Below the pieces are notes generated by a model. The model did not search any database and was not told where the DNA came from. It saw only the letters and a list, made by a program, of their open reading frames with translations. A stretch of DNA of 64,000 nt from Vespa crabro (Eukaryota; Arthropoda; Insecta; Hymenoptera; Vespidae), in contig NC_060968.1 in the NCBI RefSeq assembly GCF_910589235.1, positions 372,001 through 436,000 of the forward strand, given 5' to 3'. Shown here in pieces: positions 1 to 17,300 of the stretch (position 1 is its first letter; each line of letters opens with the position of its first letter). The position numbers were made by a program, and so were the translations under genes.

Positions 1-1254
1 ATAATAATAATAATAACGATAACAACGACAATAAGGATAAATATAATAATAATAATAACGATAGTAACGATTATACGAATTATAACAATAACGATTATAA
101 CGATAATAGTAATAATAATAAGAACGATAATGAAGATAAAAAGATAAAAATGATAATAACTATATTAACGATAATAACTATTCGAATAATAATAATAATA
201 AGAATAATGACGATTATAACAATAAAAATAAAATGAATAATAACGACATTAATGATAATAACGATAATAATAATAGCAATTATATCGAATTTAACGTTAA
301 TAACGATAGTAATAATAACATTAATAACGATAATAAATTTTTCAACGATAATAATAATAATGACATTAATAATAATAATCATATTAGAGATATTAACGAT
401 AATAAAAACAATAATAATTATAACAATAATAATAATAGTAACCATAATAACGATAATATCGATAGTAACGATAGTAATAATAACGATAGTAATGATAATA
501 TCGATAATACTAATAACAATATTATTGATAATCTCGATTATAATAATAATAATAAGAACGATAATATCGAAAGTAACGATAATATTGAAAATAACGATAA
601 TAAAGACAATAACAATAATATCGATTATAACGTTAATAATAATAATAACGATAATGACGATAATAATAATAATAATAACGATATTAACGTTAATTACGTG
701 TATGACAATAATATTAATAACGACAATGACCTTAATAACGTAAATAACGATAAAAATAATAGTAATAATAACAATAATAACGATAATAATATTAAGGATA
801 ATATAGATATTATTATCAATTATAACAACGATAAATACGATAATAACGATAATGAAATTAATAATAATTAAGACAGTAACAATATTAACAATAATATCGA
901 TAATAACAATAATAAAAATAATAATAGTAATAGCAATAATAACGATAATAATGATAATAACGATAATAACGATAATAGCGATAATAATAATAACAATATA
1001 CGATAATATCGATATTAATAATTGTAATAATAACAATAACAACGATCATAACAATAATAGCGATTATAATAATAACGACAATAATGATAATAATAATAAT
1101 AATATTATCTTTAGTAAGAATAATAATGATAACGATGTTTATAATAGTAATAATAATAACGATTATAACGATAATAACGATAAAAATGATAATAACGATA
1201 ATAATTATATTAATAATAGCAATAATAACGATAATAACGATAATAGAAGAAACA

Positions 1255-2150
1255 ATAAAAATGATATTAACGAAAATATTAATAACAATTGTAACGTTAA
1301 AAACGATAATAAAAATAATAATAATAATAGTCATAACGAAAGTAAAGATAATGACGAGAACAATAATAACAATAATAGCGATAATATCGATTATAATAAT
1401 ACCGATAATATCGATAATAACGATAATAAAGATAGCGATAATATTATTAACCATAATAATGACAATATTAATATTATTAACAACAATAATAACGATAATA
1501 AAGTTAATAATATTAATATTAATAAAGATAATAACGGTATTAACGATAATACCGATAATAATGATATTAATGAAAATCATACTAACGATAATAACAATAA
1601 TAATAATGATAATAATAACGCTAATAATGTTAATATCTGCAATAATAATAATAATAATATTAATAATAACCATAATAACGATAATAAAAGAAACAATAAT
1701 AACGATATTAACGAAAATATTAATAACAATTGTAATGTTAACAACGATAATGAAAATGATAACAATAATAGTAATAACAAAAGTAAATATAATAACGATA
1801 ACAATAATAACAATAATAGCGATATTATCGATTATAATAATACCGATAATATCGATAATAACGATAATAATAATAGAAATAATAACAATAATAACGATAA
1901 TAAAGATAGCGATAATATTATTAACCATAATAATGACAATATTAATATTATTAATAACGATAATAACGATAATAAAGATAAAAATATTAATATTAATAAA
2001 GATAATAAGGGTATTAACGATAATACCGATAATAACGATAATAACGATAATCATACGAACGATAATAACGATAATAATAAATATAATAATAACGCTAATA
2101 AAGTTAATATCTACAATAATAATATTACTAATAATATTAATTATAACTTT
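1255..2150. repeat. Old direct duplication, 441-474 bases apart
   Basis: The phrase CGAAAATATTAATAACAATT occurs at 1271 and again at 1712 (441 apart). The downstream landmark GATAGCGATAATATTATTAA occurs at 1431 and 1905 (474 apart), the difference being an extra stretch near 1868-1900 in the second copy. The copies differ at many positions, so the duplication is not recent. A third, more distant relative of the start of this block lies near 13195-13290. Confidence 0.75.
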
Positions 2151-5100
2151 AATAACGATAATAACGTTAATAATGATAGTAAATATAACAATAATAGCAA
2201 TAATAACGATAATAAAGTTTGTGACGATAAGAATATTATTGATAATAACGTCAATAGTAATAATAATAATAATAACGATAATAACGATAACAACGATAAT
2301 AACAATAATAACGACAATTGCAATAGTAACGAATATAATGATAACAATAATAACAATATCAGTAGTAAAATTATTAACGATAATAACGATATTTACGATA
2401 ATAATTATATGAATAATAAAGATAATGACGATAGTAACAATAATATCGATAATAATAATAATGATAATAACGATAAGAATAAAAATAAAATTTCGATAGA
2501 AACAATAATAGCGACAATTACGATAATAACGATAATAATAACACCGATAATGTCGATGATAATAATAACGATCATAAAGCTAATGACGTTAATAATATTA
2601 ATATTATTAATATATTATAATATCGAAAATATGGTTGATTACGAAAATAACGGAAATAATGATAATAACTATAATAACGACAATAATAATAATAATAATA
2701 AAGATAATAAAGATAATAACGGTAATAGCGAATATAATAAAAACAACAATAAAGATAACAACGATATTAACAGTAATAACAATAATAACAATTACAGCGA
2801 TAATAACAATAATAAGGATAATCGCGATAATAATAATAACACTAATAACAATAATATCGACAATAACGATAATTACGATAATACTAATAACAATTATAAC
2901 GATAATAACGATAATGACATTAATATTAATAATAATAATAATAATGATTACAATAATAAGGATAATAGCAAATATAATAATAACAAAATTATCGATTATA
3001 TTGTTTATAAAGATAATAATAGTAACAATAATGACGATAATAACGGTAATAACGATAATAATAATAATAATTATGACGATAATAACGGTAATATCGCGTA
3101 TTAATAAATACAACAGTAACAATATTAATAATAGCAATAATAACGATGGTAAGGAAATGGAAGATAATGGTAAAATATTAATTACAAAATTAAGGATAAT
3201 AAAGATAATAACGATATAAATAATATAAATAATAATAATAATTATAATAATAAAAATAATAACTATAATAAATATAATAACGTCAATAATACAAGTAATA
3301 ATAACAATACTATCATTATTAAAGATAATAAAGATAAGAACGATGATCATAAACGTAATAATGACAATAATATTCATAATAATATTAACGATAATAACGG
3401 TAATGACGATAACAATAATAACGATAATTACGATAATATCGATAATAATATTAACAATATTAACGATCATAAACATAACAGTAATAATAATAACATGTAT
3501 ACCGATAATAATAATAATAATACAAAAAAAAATAATAGCAATATTAACGATAATAACGATTATAATGATAACAATAATATCAAAAGTTGTAATAACGATA
3601 ATATCGATAATAATGTCAATAAAGCTAAAAATAATAATAATAACAATAATAACGTGAGTAATAATAACGAAAATAATAATATAAGCGGTAATAATAAAAT
3701 CAATAATAACGATAATAGTGATAACAATGATAAGGATAATAAAGATAATATCGATATTAATAACAACAATATAAACGAAAGTAACCTTAATAATAATAAT
3801 AGTAATAACGATAAAAACGATAATAACGATAATAAAGATAATAATACTAATGATATTAACGATAATAGTAATAATTTTATTAACGATAAGAACGACAATA
3901 AAGATAATAATAATAATGATAACAATAACGAATATAAGGATAATAACGATTATAATTATAATAATAATAACGAAAATAAGGATAATAAGAATAACAACGA
4001 AAATAATAATATCAATAATAGCGATAATAACGATTTTAACGATAATATGGATAATAATAATAATAATAATAACGATAGAAATGGTAAAAACGATAATAAC
4101 GAAAAAACGATGATAACGATATTAACGATAATAATAATAATCAGATTAACGATGATAACGATAATATCGATAATAAAAAAATAAAAATAATAATGATCGC
4201 AACGATAATAAAGACAATAATAGCAGTTATAGTAACAATAATCATAGTAATATCTATAATAACGATAATATCGATAATAATAACAATGACAAAGTTAATT
4301 GAAATGATAATAATAGCGATAATAACGATAATTACATTAATAATAATAACAATAATAAAGATAATACCGATATTGTCATTAATAACAATAATAATAATAG
4401 CAACAATAACGATAATTAGGATACTAACGATAATATCTATAATTATAATAACATATGAACAATAATAACGATATTATCAATCATAACAATAACGACAATA
4501 ACGATAATATCGAAAATAATAATAACATTATTAACGTAAAAATCGATAATAATAATAATAATAATAACATTAACAACGATAATAACGATAATAAGTATAA
4601 TAATAATAATGAAAATAACGATAAAAACCATATTAACGGTAATAATAATAATAATAAGAATAGTAATAATAATAACGTTAATTACGATAATAACGATAAT
4701 AAAAATAGTAATTATAACGCTAATAGCAAATAATGACAATAATAATGATAATAATAAAGACGATAATATCGATCAATTCGATAATAATAAGAACAATATT
4801 AACGACTATATACACAAAAATAATATCAATAATAACAATAATGAAATTAATAATTTTAATAACGATAATAATAAAATTATTATTAATAACAATAATAAAG
4901 ATAAAAACGATAATAAAAATAATAACTTTAATAACGGAAATAGTAACATTTTTACTAATAATAATAATAGCGATAATAACGAAAATAATGATAATAATGA
5001 TTATAATAACAACGACAATATCGATAATAGTATTAATAATAATAATCATAATAACGATATTTAAGATTATAATAACAACAATAATAAAGAAAAGAACGAT

Positions 5101-7683
5101 TAATATTTAATAACGATAATAATAATAACGATAATAACTATTATAACGATGTAACGATAATAATAACAAAAATAACAACGATAATATTAATAATAATATT
5201 AATAATAATATTAAAAGCAATAATATCGATAATGTAGAAAATAACGATAATAATGATAATGATAATAACGATAATAACGATAATGATAATAACGATAATA
5301 ACGATAGTAACGACAATAATCATAATTATAATAACGTTAAAAGAGATAATATCTACGTCAACGATAATAATAATAACAATAATATCAATAAAAACGATAG
5401 TAACGTTAATAATAATATTACAAAGAAGGATAATAAGGATAATAATAATAATAATAACAATAATAAAGGTTATAACGACATTAATAAGAATAAAAATAAT
5501 AATAATAATAATAATATCTATGATAACGATAATAACTATAATAATAATATTATTCATGACAATAATACCAATAAAAACGGTAATAATTATAATAATAAAT
5601 ACGAGAAAGTCGATAATATCAATAAGATTATTAACAATTTTAGCGATTATATCGTTAATAACAATATTAACGATAATATCGATAAAATTAATAACAATAT
5701 TAACGATCATATCTATAAAAAAAAAAAATAATAATAATAAAAGTAATAACGATAGTAGAGATAACAACAATGATAATAATAATAACGATAATAAGGATAA
5801 TAAAGTTAATAAAAATAATTAATAAAGATAACAACGATATTGACGATAATATTGATAATAAAATTAGCAATTATAACGATAACAAACGACAATAACGATA
5901 GTAAAGATAATAATGTCTATAATAACGATAATTACAATAATAATAATAGTAACGATAATAATAATAATAATAATAATATTGAAAAAGACAAGAACGATAA
6001 TAACGGTAATAATAATAATAATAAAGATAATTACGATAATAACGATAATAATAATAACAATAATAACGATAATAACGACATTCACGATAATAATAATTAC
6101 AATAATAATGATAATAACGACAATAATGATAACAAGGAAAATAATTATAATAATAATATCAATAGAAACGATAAAAATGGTAATACTTACGATAATAACG
6201 ATAATAACGATAATAACGATTATAACCATAATAAAATTAATAACTATATTTACGTTAATAACAATAATGATATCAGCAATAATAGCGACAATAACGGTAA
6301 CAATAATAATAACATTATTGACAATATTATCGATGATAACGATAATAAGAATAACGGTAATGACAATAATAAAAATAATAGTAATAAAAATGATAATTAT
6401 AATAACGTTAATAATAATAACAATGATAACGGCAATAATAATAATAATATTAATAAAGATATTAGCAATAATAATAGTAGTAATTAATAACTATTATAAC
6501 GAAATTAACGATAATAACGATAACAATAATAACGATTATTACTATAATAACTAAAATAATAAAAACGATAGAAACGATACTAGTAAAAATAATAATACCG
6601 ATAAGAACGATAATAAATTTAATAATAATAAAAAGAATAACGATAGTAAGATATTAACGATATAAACGATGATAAAACCAAAAATCACGAAAATAACGGT
6701 AATAATTATAACAATAATAACGATAATAACTACAATAATTATAACAATAACAACGATAATAAAAATAATAACGATAATAAGGATAATAACGATAAAACGA
6801 TAATAACGATAATAATAAATATAGTAATAATAACAATAATAACGACAATAACGATAATATTAATAATAATGATAATAGTAATAAAAACGATAATAATAAA
6901 AATAATAATATTAACAATAATAACGATAATAGTACATGTAATAATAATACTAATAACTATTATAACGATAATAACGATAATAATGATAATAACGATTATA
7001 ATAACAACGATAATACCGATAATGGTATTATTAATAATATCAATAATAACGATATTTACGAAAATAATAATAACAATAATATAGAAAAGAACGATATTAT
7101 CTATAATAACGAAATTAATAATAATGATATTAACTATAATAACGATGAAACGATAAAAACCACATCAATATTACGGATAATATTGATAATAATAATAATG
7201 ATAATAGCAATAATAACGATAATAAAGATATTAACGATAATAATGATAAAGATAATAACGATAATAATAATAATAATAATATCAAAAATAACAATAATTA
7301 CCATAATGACTATAATGACTATACTAATAATATCGATAATGACGATGATAATAATATCTATAATAAAGTTAATAACGATAAAAATAATAATATTAATAAC
7401 AATAATAACGATAACAATGATAATAACGATAATAGCGATAATAATGATAATTATAATAACGATATTAACGACAATAATAATAATAATAATGGCGTTAAAA
7501 CGGATAATAAGTACGTCACCGATAATAATAATAACAATAATGTCAATAAAAACGATAATAACGTTAATAATTGTGGTAATGTTAAGAATCATAACAATAA
7601 TAACGATATAACGATTATGACGATAACAATATTAATTATAATAACGTCTATAGTCATAATAATAATAATAACGATATTAATGA

Positions 7684-7815
7684 TTCTTATAATAACAATA
7701 ATAACGACAGTAACAACAATAAAAATAATTATAATAACGATAATAATGATACTTATAATAACAATAATAACGACAGTAACAACAATAAAAATAATAATAA
7801 TAACGATAAAAGGGA
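7684..7815. repeat. 66-base tandem duplication within the RAY satellite
   Basis: The landmark CTTATAATAACAATAATAAC followed by GACAGTAACAAC appears at 7686 and again at 7752, an exact 66-base step. The two copies are nearly identical, so this is a younger event than the surrounding sequence. Confidence 0.7.
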
Positions 7816-8729
7816 TAATTACTATGTCAACGATAATAATAATAACAATAATATCAATAACAACGATAATAACGATAATAATAATAATAATAATAACGAT
7901 ATTAACGATAAGAACGATAATAATGATAATAATCTTAACAATAACAACGATATTAAAGATTTTTAGGATAATAATAATAAAGATAATATCGATAATAACG
8001 AAAGGAATAATGATTTAATATCGATAGTAACAATAATAACGACCAAGACGATAGTAACGATAATAATAATAACGATAATAACGATGATATTAATAACGAT
8101 CATAAAGTTAATAATAAAAATCATATTAAAGATAATAACGCTAATAACAATACTAACGATAATAGCAATAATAATAATAACGATATTAAGGATAATATCG
8201 TTAATAATTGTAACAATATTAACAATGAAAACGATAATAATAATAGCAACAAAAACATTAATAACGATATTAACTATAATAAAATTTATAATAATAACGA
8301 CAATGACGATTATAATGATAATAAATGAAGTAATAATATCAATATTATGAGTATTAAATATAATAATGATTATAATGATAATAGTAGTAGTAATAATAAC
8401 AGTAATAACAATAATAACGATAATAACGATTATAACAATGTTAACGATAATAATATTGACGATAATAACAATAATAACCATAATAATATTAATAATAATA
8501 ATAAAAATAACAACGCTATTAACGATAATAATGACAGTAATAATTATAATAATAACGAAGATAACGTTAACAATGATAATACCGATAATAACGATAATAA
8601 AAATAATAATAATAGTATTAATTACGATAATGACGATATTAACGAAAATAATATTAGTAATAATAACGATAATATTAGTAATAATAACAATAATAACAAT
8701 AATAACGATATTAACGATAATAACAATTA

Positions 8730-9160
8730 TAATAGAAGTATTAATAACATTATTAAGAATAATAACTGTAAAAACGATAATAACAATAAAAATAGTAGTA
8801 ATATAAAAAGTAATAAATATAATAAGGGTAAAAACGATTTTAACGATAATAATAAGTACTATAAATAGAATAATATCGATAATAATAATAACAATATTAA
8901 CGATAATATCGATAATAATAATAACATTTATAACTATAATTACGAAAATAACTATTATAACGATAATAATAATAAGAGTAATAATAACCAAAATAAAGAT
9001 AATAACGACACAATAATAATAATAATAATAATAACGATAATAACGGTTATAACGATAGAAATAATGGAAAAATAATAATAATATCAATAATAATGTTAAA
9101 ACAATAATAATTATCATAATTATAGTAGTAATAATGTTAATAAGGTTATTAAAATTAAAA
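8730..9160. repeat. Diverged copy of the block at 13555-14235
   Basis: This block and 13555-14235 share the same order of landmarks: ATAGAAGTA, an AATAGTAGTAAT segment, GATTTTAACG or GAATTTAACG, CGATAATAATAATAACAATA, GACACAATAATAATAAT, and finally AATTATCATAATTATAGTAG. Spacing differs because the second copy holds extra sequence around 13920-14200. The similarity is seen by eye and is imperfect. Confidence 0.6.
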
Positions 9161-9299
9161 ATAATAATGATAATATAGATAATAATTAATAAAATTCATA
9201 ACCTTAATAACGTTACTAACGATAATAACGGTAAGAATAGTAAAATTGATAACTCTAATAACGATACTAAAGATATAATATTATTAAGAATAACGTTAA

Positions 9300-9545
9300 T
9301 AAAGATTAAAAAGGAAATAATAATAATAACAATATCGAAAGTAACGATAATAGCGGTAAAAACGATAATAATAATAGTAATAATACTGGTAATAATAATA
9401 ATGGTAATTACGATAATAACAAAAATAATAATAGTTATAATAGCATTATAACAATAATAACGATAACAACGATAATAACGATATCTATAATAACGATAAT
9501 AAAGACAAAAATAATAACAATATTAATATCATTTATAACTATAAT
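9300..9545. repeat. Diverged copy of the start of the 5.4-kb unit
   Basis: This block matches 14400-14640, the first part of the homogenised unit: AACAATATCGA, GGTAAAAACGATAATAATAA, an ACTGGTAAT versus ACTAGTAAT segment, AATTACGATAATAAC, AATAATAGTTATAAT, and GATATCTATAATAACGATAA. Several substitutions separate the two. It shows that the left flank contains older relatives of the higher-order unit. Confidence 0.65.
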
Positions 9546-9641
9546 AACGATGATAACCATAATGACGATAATAACGATAATATCGATAATAATAAAAATA
9601 ATAATAATAACAGTAATAACGATAATAGCGTTAATAACGAC

Positions 9642-9704
<63 letters not shown>
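9642..9704. repeat. Uninterrupted (AAT)n microsatellite
   Basis: About 21 consecutive AAT triplets without interruption, the longest pure trinucleotide run I noticed in the satellite. Pure runs like this are expected to change length by replication slippage. Confidence 0.9.
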
Positions 9705-9705
<1 letters not shown>

Positions 9706-12700
9706 GTAATAATAATAACGATAATAAAGATAATGACGACAATAATAATAATAATAATAATATTAATAATAATAACGATAATAATAATAATCATAACAAT
9801 AATATCCACCACAATAATAACAATAATAACGGTTATGTTAAGAATAATATTAATAATATTAACGATATTAATGATAATAACGATATAATCGAAAATAATA
9901 AATACAATAATAATGATAATAACTACAATAATGATAATAATAATAATAATTATAACGATAGTAACGATAATTTCGATAATAACAATACTAATAAGAGCGA
10001 TAGTAACGTTAATAGTAATAACTATATATTCGACAATAATGATATTAATGAAAACAACTATAATTATAATAATAAATATAACAATAATAACGATAACAAC
10101 GATAACAATATTAACGAAAATAATGTTAGTTATAACAATAATAATAACAATAATAACGACAATAAAGTTATCGTTAATAATAGAAATAACGATAATGCCG
10201 ATAATAACGTTAATAATAATTATAATAACAATAATAATAATAACTATAATAACGATAATAAACATAATAACGATAATAGAGATAATAACGATAATAACAA
10301 TAATAGTAATAATAACCACGAAAATAACGATTATAACGATAACAATAATAATAACACTAACAATATAAATAATTACAATAGTAACGATAATAACATTATG
10401 ACGATAATAATAATAATAGTATTAACGATAATAGCGATAATGCAGATAATAACGATAATAAGGATAATAACATTATGGTTATTAACAATATAAACGACAA
10501 TAAAAATAATAACAATTACAATTATAAAGATATTAATGAAAATAATGATAATAATGATAATAAAGACAATAATAATAATAATAATAACAACAACAATGAT
10601 TATAACGATAATAATAATATCGAAAATAACGACGATAATAATAATAATAATAACGATAATAATGATAATAACGATAACATCGATAATAATAAAAACAATA
10701 AGATCGATAATAACGATATTAACGATATAATAATAATAATAATTTCCTTAATTAGGTTAATTACGAAAATATCCATAATAACCACGATAACGGGGAAATA
10801 GATAATTAACAATAAAATCGATAATAACGATAATAACGATATTAAATGTAATAATAATAACGATAATAACTATAATATCGATACAAATAATAGCGACAAT
10901 GACGACAAAAGTAATAATAATATTAATGGTATTAACGATAATAACGATAATAGTAATTATAATAATAACGATAATAACGATAATAACGCATTATAATAAT
11001 TACAACAATAAAAATAGTAATAACAAAAATAAGAACGATAGAAACGATAATAAAATTAATAATAATATCGATAATAGCAATAATAAGGATAATAAAATAT
11101 TAATAGTAATAAGAATAAAGATAATATCGATAATAACGATAAATACGATAATAATTATAACAATTATATCGATAATAACGATTAGAAGTATAATACTATT
11201 AACAATAATATTGCTGACAACGATAATAACGATAATTATTATAATTACATATAGATAATAAGGATTATAATGATAAGAACGAACATAACTATATAAAAGA
11301 AAATAACGGCAATTATAATAATAATAATAGCGATAAAGACGATAATGACGATAATAACGATAATGATGATAATAAGGATCATAATAATATCGATAGTAAC
11401 GATAATGGTAATAATAAAAATAATGATAATAACGATTATAATAATAATAATAATAATAACGATAGAAGCTATAAAAGCGATAATAATAATAATAACGATA
11501 ATAAGGGTACTAACGATAGGAACGATAATAAATATATCAATAAAAACGATAATAATGATATTAACGATAATAATGATAATAACAATAAGACCGATAGTAA
11601 TGATACGATAATAACGATTACTGTAATGATAATATTACCGATAGTTTCAATAATAACGGTAATGACGTTAATAATAAAAATAATAATAAGGTAATAACGA
11701 TATTAACGACATTAACGATAAAAATAGTAATAACAATAATAAAAATAAGAATTTCAATAATAACGATAATAACTATAAGAATGAGAACAATAATAACGAT
11801 TATAGCGTTAATAACGATAATAATAATAGCAATAATATCGATAACATCGTTAATAACAATAATCATAATAATAATGATAATAGTGGTAATAATGATGACA
11901 ACGATAATAATAATAATAATAATAACGAGAATAACGATATTAACGAAAATAAGGATAATAATAATATCAATAATAACAATAATAGCAATATTAATGATAA
12001 TAAGAATAATAAAGATAGTAACAATAATAATAATAGTAATAATAATGTTAATAACGTTATTAACGATAATAACGATAATAATAATAACAGTAATAAAGAT
12101 AATAACGATAATATCTATTATAATAATAACAATAAAATCGATAGTAATGATATTAATGATAACTATAATAACATTATTTACGATAATAACGACAATAGAA
12201 ATAATAATAATACGCATAATAATAGTAACAATAATAACGATATTGAAGATATTTATCATAATAATAATAACGATATTCACGAAAATAACGATAATAATGG
12301 TAATAACGATACTAATAAAAATAATAAGAACAATAATAATCATAATAACAGTTATAATGATAATAACTTTAATAATGATATTAACAATAAGAATAGAAGT
12401 AATAATAAAGACATTAACGTTATGAACAATAATAACCATAATAATATTAACAATAATAACGATAATAACTATATTAAAAATAACAATAATATACGCTAAC
12501 AAAGATAAAAACAACAATAATAATAGTAAAACATACGAAAATAAGGATAATAACGATAATAGCGACAATAATAATAATAATAATAACGATAATACCGATA
12601 ATAACGTTAATAATTCTTGTAGTAATAACTATAATAACTGTAATAACTATTTTTATGAAAGCAATAGTAACGATAAAATCGATAATGTCGATTATAATAA

Positions 12701-14366
12701 TAATAATAACAACATTAATAACGATACGATAATACGAATAGAAATAATAAAGGTCATAACGATATAAACATAATATCGTTAGTAATAATACTAATAATAT
12801 CGATAATAACGATTATAATGATAATAACGATAATAACATTAATAAAAATAACAATAATAACGATAATAGCGATAATAATAGAACTAATAATAACAATGTA
12901 AACAATAATGACGATAATAACGAAATAACGATAATGTCGATAATATTAATAACAATATTTACGATAATTTCGATATGAAAAATTGTAATCATAACAATTA
13001 TAACGATCATAACGATAATAGCAACTATAATAATAAAGATAATAACAAATTTAATAATAATATTATTATTGTAAATAACAATAATAATGATAACGATGTT
13101 TATAATAGTAATAATATTAACGTTTATAACGATACTAACGGTAATAATGGTAATAAAAATATTAACTATAATAACGATAATAACGGTAATAAAAACAACA
13201 ATAATAACAATATTAACGAAAATAGTAATAACAATTGTAACGGAAACAACGATAATAGCATTAATAATATTAATAATAATAGCGAATATAATTAATATAA
13301 CGGTGACACCTATAACATTAATAACAATAATAACGATAATAACGATAGTAACGATAATAATAGCACTTATAATAACGATAATAACGATAATAATAATAAT
13401 CGTATTAAAGATAATAAAGATAATAACGATGTAAAAGTTTCTAACGCTAATAACAATTACAACCATAACGATAATAACGATTATGATGATAAGAACGATA
13501 ATAATACTAATAATAATAAAAATAATACCGATAATAACAACAATAAGAATAATAATAGAAGTAATAATAACAATTATAAGACTAATAACTATAAAAACGA
13601 TAATAACAATAATAATAGTAGTAATAAAAAGTAATAATTATAATAACGATAAAAACGAATTTAACGATAATAATAATGACGATAATTAGGATAATATCGA
13701 TAATAATAATAACAATATTAGCGATAATACCGATAGTAATAATAACATTAATAACTATAATAACGATAATAACGTTTATAACGATAATAATAATAATAGT
13801 AATAATAACCATAATAAAGGAAATAAAGACACAATAATAATAATAGTATTAATATCGATAATAACGGTAATAACGATAAAAATAATAGAAAAATAAAATA
13901 ATATCAATAATAACGATAAAATGTATAAAAACGATTATATCGATTATATAAAATACGATAATAACGATATTATCGATAATAATAATAACAATATTACCAA
14001 TAATATCGATAATAATAAAAACAATATTGACGATAATATCGATAATAATAATAACAATAATATCAGTAATACCGGTAATAACGATAATATCGCTAGTAAT
14101 AATAATGATAATAATGATAATAGCGATATAAACAATAACAATATTAACGTTAATATTGACAATATTAAAGATAATAATGATAATTATTTTAAAACTATAA
14201 TAATTATCATAATTATAGTAGTAATAACGATAATAACGATATTTAAACTAAGAATAATAACGATAAAATAGATAATAATAATAAAATTTATAATGTTAAT
14301 AACGATAATAACGATAATAACAGTAATAATAATTAAATTGATAACGCTAATAACGATAATAAAGGT

Positions 14367-17300
14367 ATAATATCGTTAATAAGCACGATAATAATGATTA
14401 TAATGGAAATAATAATAATTACAATATCGATAATAACGATAATAACGGTAAAAACGATAATAATAATAGTAATAACACTAGTAATAATAATAATGAAAAT
14501 TACGATAATAACGATAATAATAATAGTTATAATAATATTATAACAATAATAACGAGATCAACGATTATAACGATATCTATAATAACGATAATAAAGACAG
14601 TAATAATAACAATAATAATATCGATAATAACTGTAATAATGATAGTAACGATAATGACGATAATAACGATAATATCGAAAATAACGATAATAACGACAGT
14701 AATAATAATAATAATAATAATATCCATACTGCAGATAATGACGCCAATAATAATAATTATAATAATATAAGTAATAATAACGATAAAGACGATAATAATA
14801 ATAGTAATAATAACAATATTAAAAATAATAACGATAATAACGATAATAACGATAATAACGATAATAGCGACAAAAGAAATTATAATAATAAAGATATTAA
14901 CTATATTATCGAAAATAAAGATAAAAGCTATAAGAATAATAATAATATGAACAATATCAATGATAAAAACGATAATAAACGTAATAACAGTAACGTTGAC
15001 ACGACATTAATAATAACAATATTAAAGATAATAACGATAATAATAATAATAATAACGACATTAATAACTATAATAAATATAATAACGAAATGGTATAACG
15101 GTAAAAACTACAATAGTAGAAACAATAATAACGATATTATCGAAAATAACGATATTAACAATAATAACAATAACAGTAATAACGATAATAACGATATAGC
15201 GATTTATAATAATAATAATAATAATAATATTAATAATCTTATAAGATAAAATAATAATAAGATAAAATAATAATAATATTAACGATTACAAAGAAAATAA
15301 TGATAATAATAGTAGTAATAATAACAATAATAACAATAATAACGGTAATAAAGGAAATAACGGTAATTATGATAATAATTATAAGAATAAACTATTTAAC
15401 ATTGACACTAACATTAATAACGATAATATTAATAAAATTAATAACGATAATAACGTTTATAATAATGGGAACGATAATAATTTTAATAATAATAACAATA
15501 TTAATTATTATAATGATAATGACGATAATAATAGATGTAATAATAACAATATTAAAAATAATATGTATAATAACGATAATAACGACAATAATAGTAGTAG
15601 TAATGACAGTAATAAAAATAATAGCCATAAAAACGATTTTAACGATAATAATAATAACGATAATAACGATAATATCGATAATATTAATAACAATGTATAC
15701 GATAATTTCGATATTAATGATTGTAATATTAACAGTATTAACGATCATAACGATAATAGCGACTATAATAATAACTATAATAACGACTTTCCTAATAATA
15801 ATAATAATATTATCTTTAGTAACAATAATAATAATAACGATGTTTATAATAGTAATAATAACAACAATTATAACGATACTAACGATAATATTGTTAATAA
15901 CGATAATTCCGATAATAACGACAATAAAAATAATCATAATAACGATAATAACGATAATAATAGTAATTATAGTGACGCTAATAAAGATAATAACTACAAT
16001 AACAAAAATAATATTAATATTAATAATAACGATAATAACGATAATAAGGATAATAACAACAATTATAATAATAATAATAATAATAACAATAACGATAATA
16101 TCGATAAAACCAATAATAATTTCAGTAATAATAACAATATTATCAATATTAACGATAAAAGCGTTAAGAATAGTAACGATAATAATGATAATATTGATAA
16201 TAATATTAACAGTATTTACGATAATATCGATAATAGTAATAATAATAATAACAATATTAACGATCATAACGATAATAGCGATAATATTAATAAAGATAAT
16301 AACGATAATAAGAAAAATAATAATATCGATAGCAAAAACAATAATTATAATGATGATTATATTAGTAATACTAATAACGATTACAACGATAATAACGATA
16401 ATATCGATAACAACGATATTAATAATAAAATTAATAAGGACAATTACTTTAATAACTAAAATAATAATAGCAATAATAACTATAAGAACGATAATAATGA
16501 TAATAATAGTAATAACAATAATAACGATAACAATATTAATAACAATAATAACGATTATAATGAAAATAACGATAATGATAATAATATTAATAAAAATAAT
16601 GACGATAAAGCGATATTAACGATGATCACCTTAATACTGATAACAATATTAACAATAATAACGATAATCACGATAGTAATGATAATAATATTAACAATAA
16701 TATCGATAAATGCAATCATACCGATAATTATAATAAATATCGATAATAAGGATAATTAAGAGAAAAAAAGGTAATAACGAATATAACGATAATAACGGTA
16801 ATAATTATAACATTAATGACGATAATAACGATAATTACGATAATAAATATAATGACGATAATAATTATAATAGTAATAACAATAATAACGATAGGAAAGA
16901 TAATGAAGATAATAATAATAACTATAATTACGACAATAGTAATAATAATGACGATAATAACGATATTAGCGATAATAACGATAATAATTATAAAGATAAT
17001 AACGAAATTGACCATAATAAAGATAATGCTGATAATAACGATAATAATAATAATAATAGTAACAACAATAACGATAATTACAATAATAATAACAACAGCA
17101 AAAACGATAATACAGATAATAACGATAATAATAATAACAATGATAACGATAATAACGATAAGAACGATTACAATTATGTCGCTTTTAAAGAAAACAGTAA
17201 TAATAATTATATCGGTTATAACGATAATAACAATAATAATAATAACAATAAAAAAGATAATAGAGAAATCAACGATAGTAATTGTAATAATAAAATAATA

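Larger units (their letters stand above)
1..14366. repeat. RAY-triplet (AATAACGAT-like) satellite, diverged mosaic part
   Basis: Nearly every base falls into a purine-A-pyrimidine triplet (AAT, AAC, GAT, GAC), most often in the 9-base phrase AATAACGAT, with scattered AGT, TAT and ATT variants. C and G occur mainly together as CpG inside AACGAT. All of it has the same strand orientation; small indels shift the triplet register. Long open frames exist on both strands only because AATAACGAT lacks stops in five of six frames; they have no complex sequence and no domain. No gene or RNA is seen in this stretch. Weakly preserved duplications (listed separately) show it is an old, mutated relative of the units that follow. 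Confidence 0.93.
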
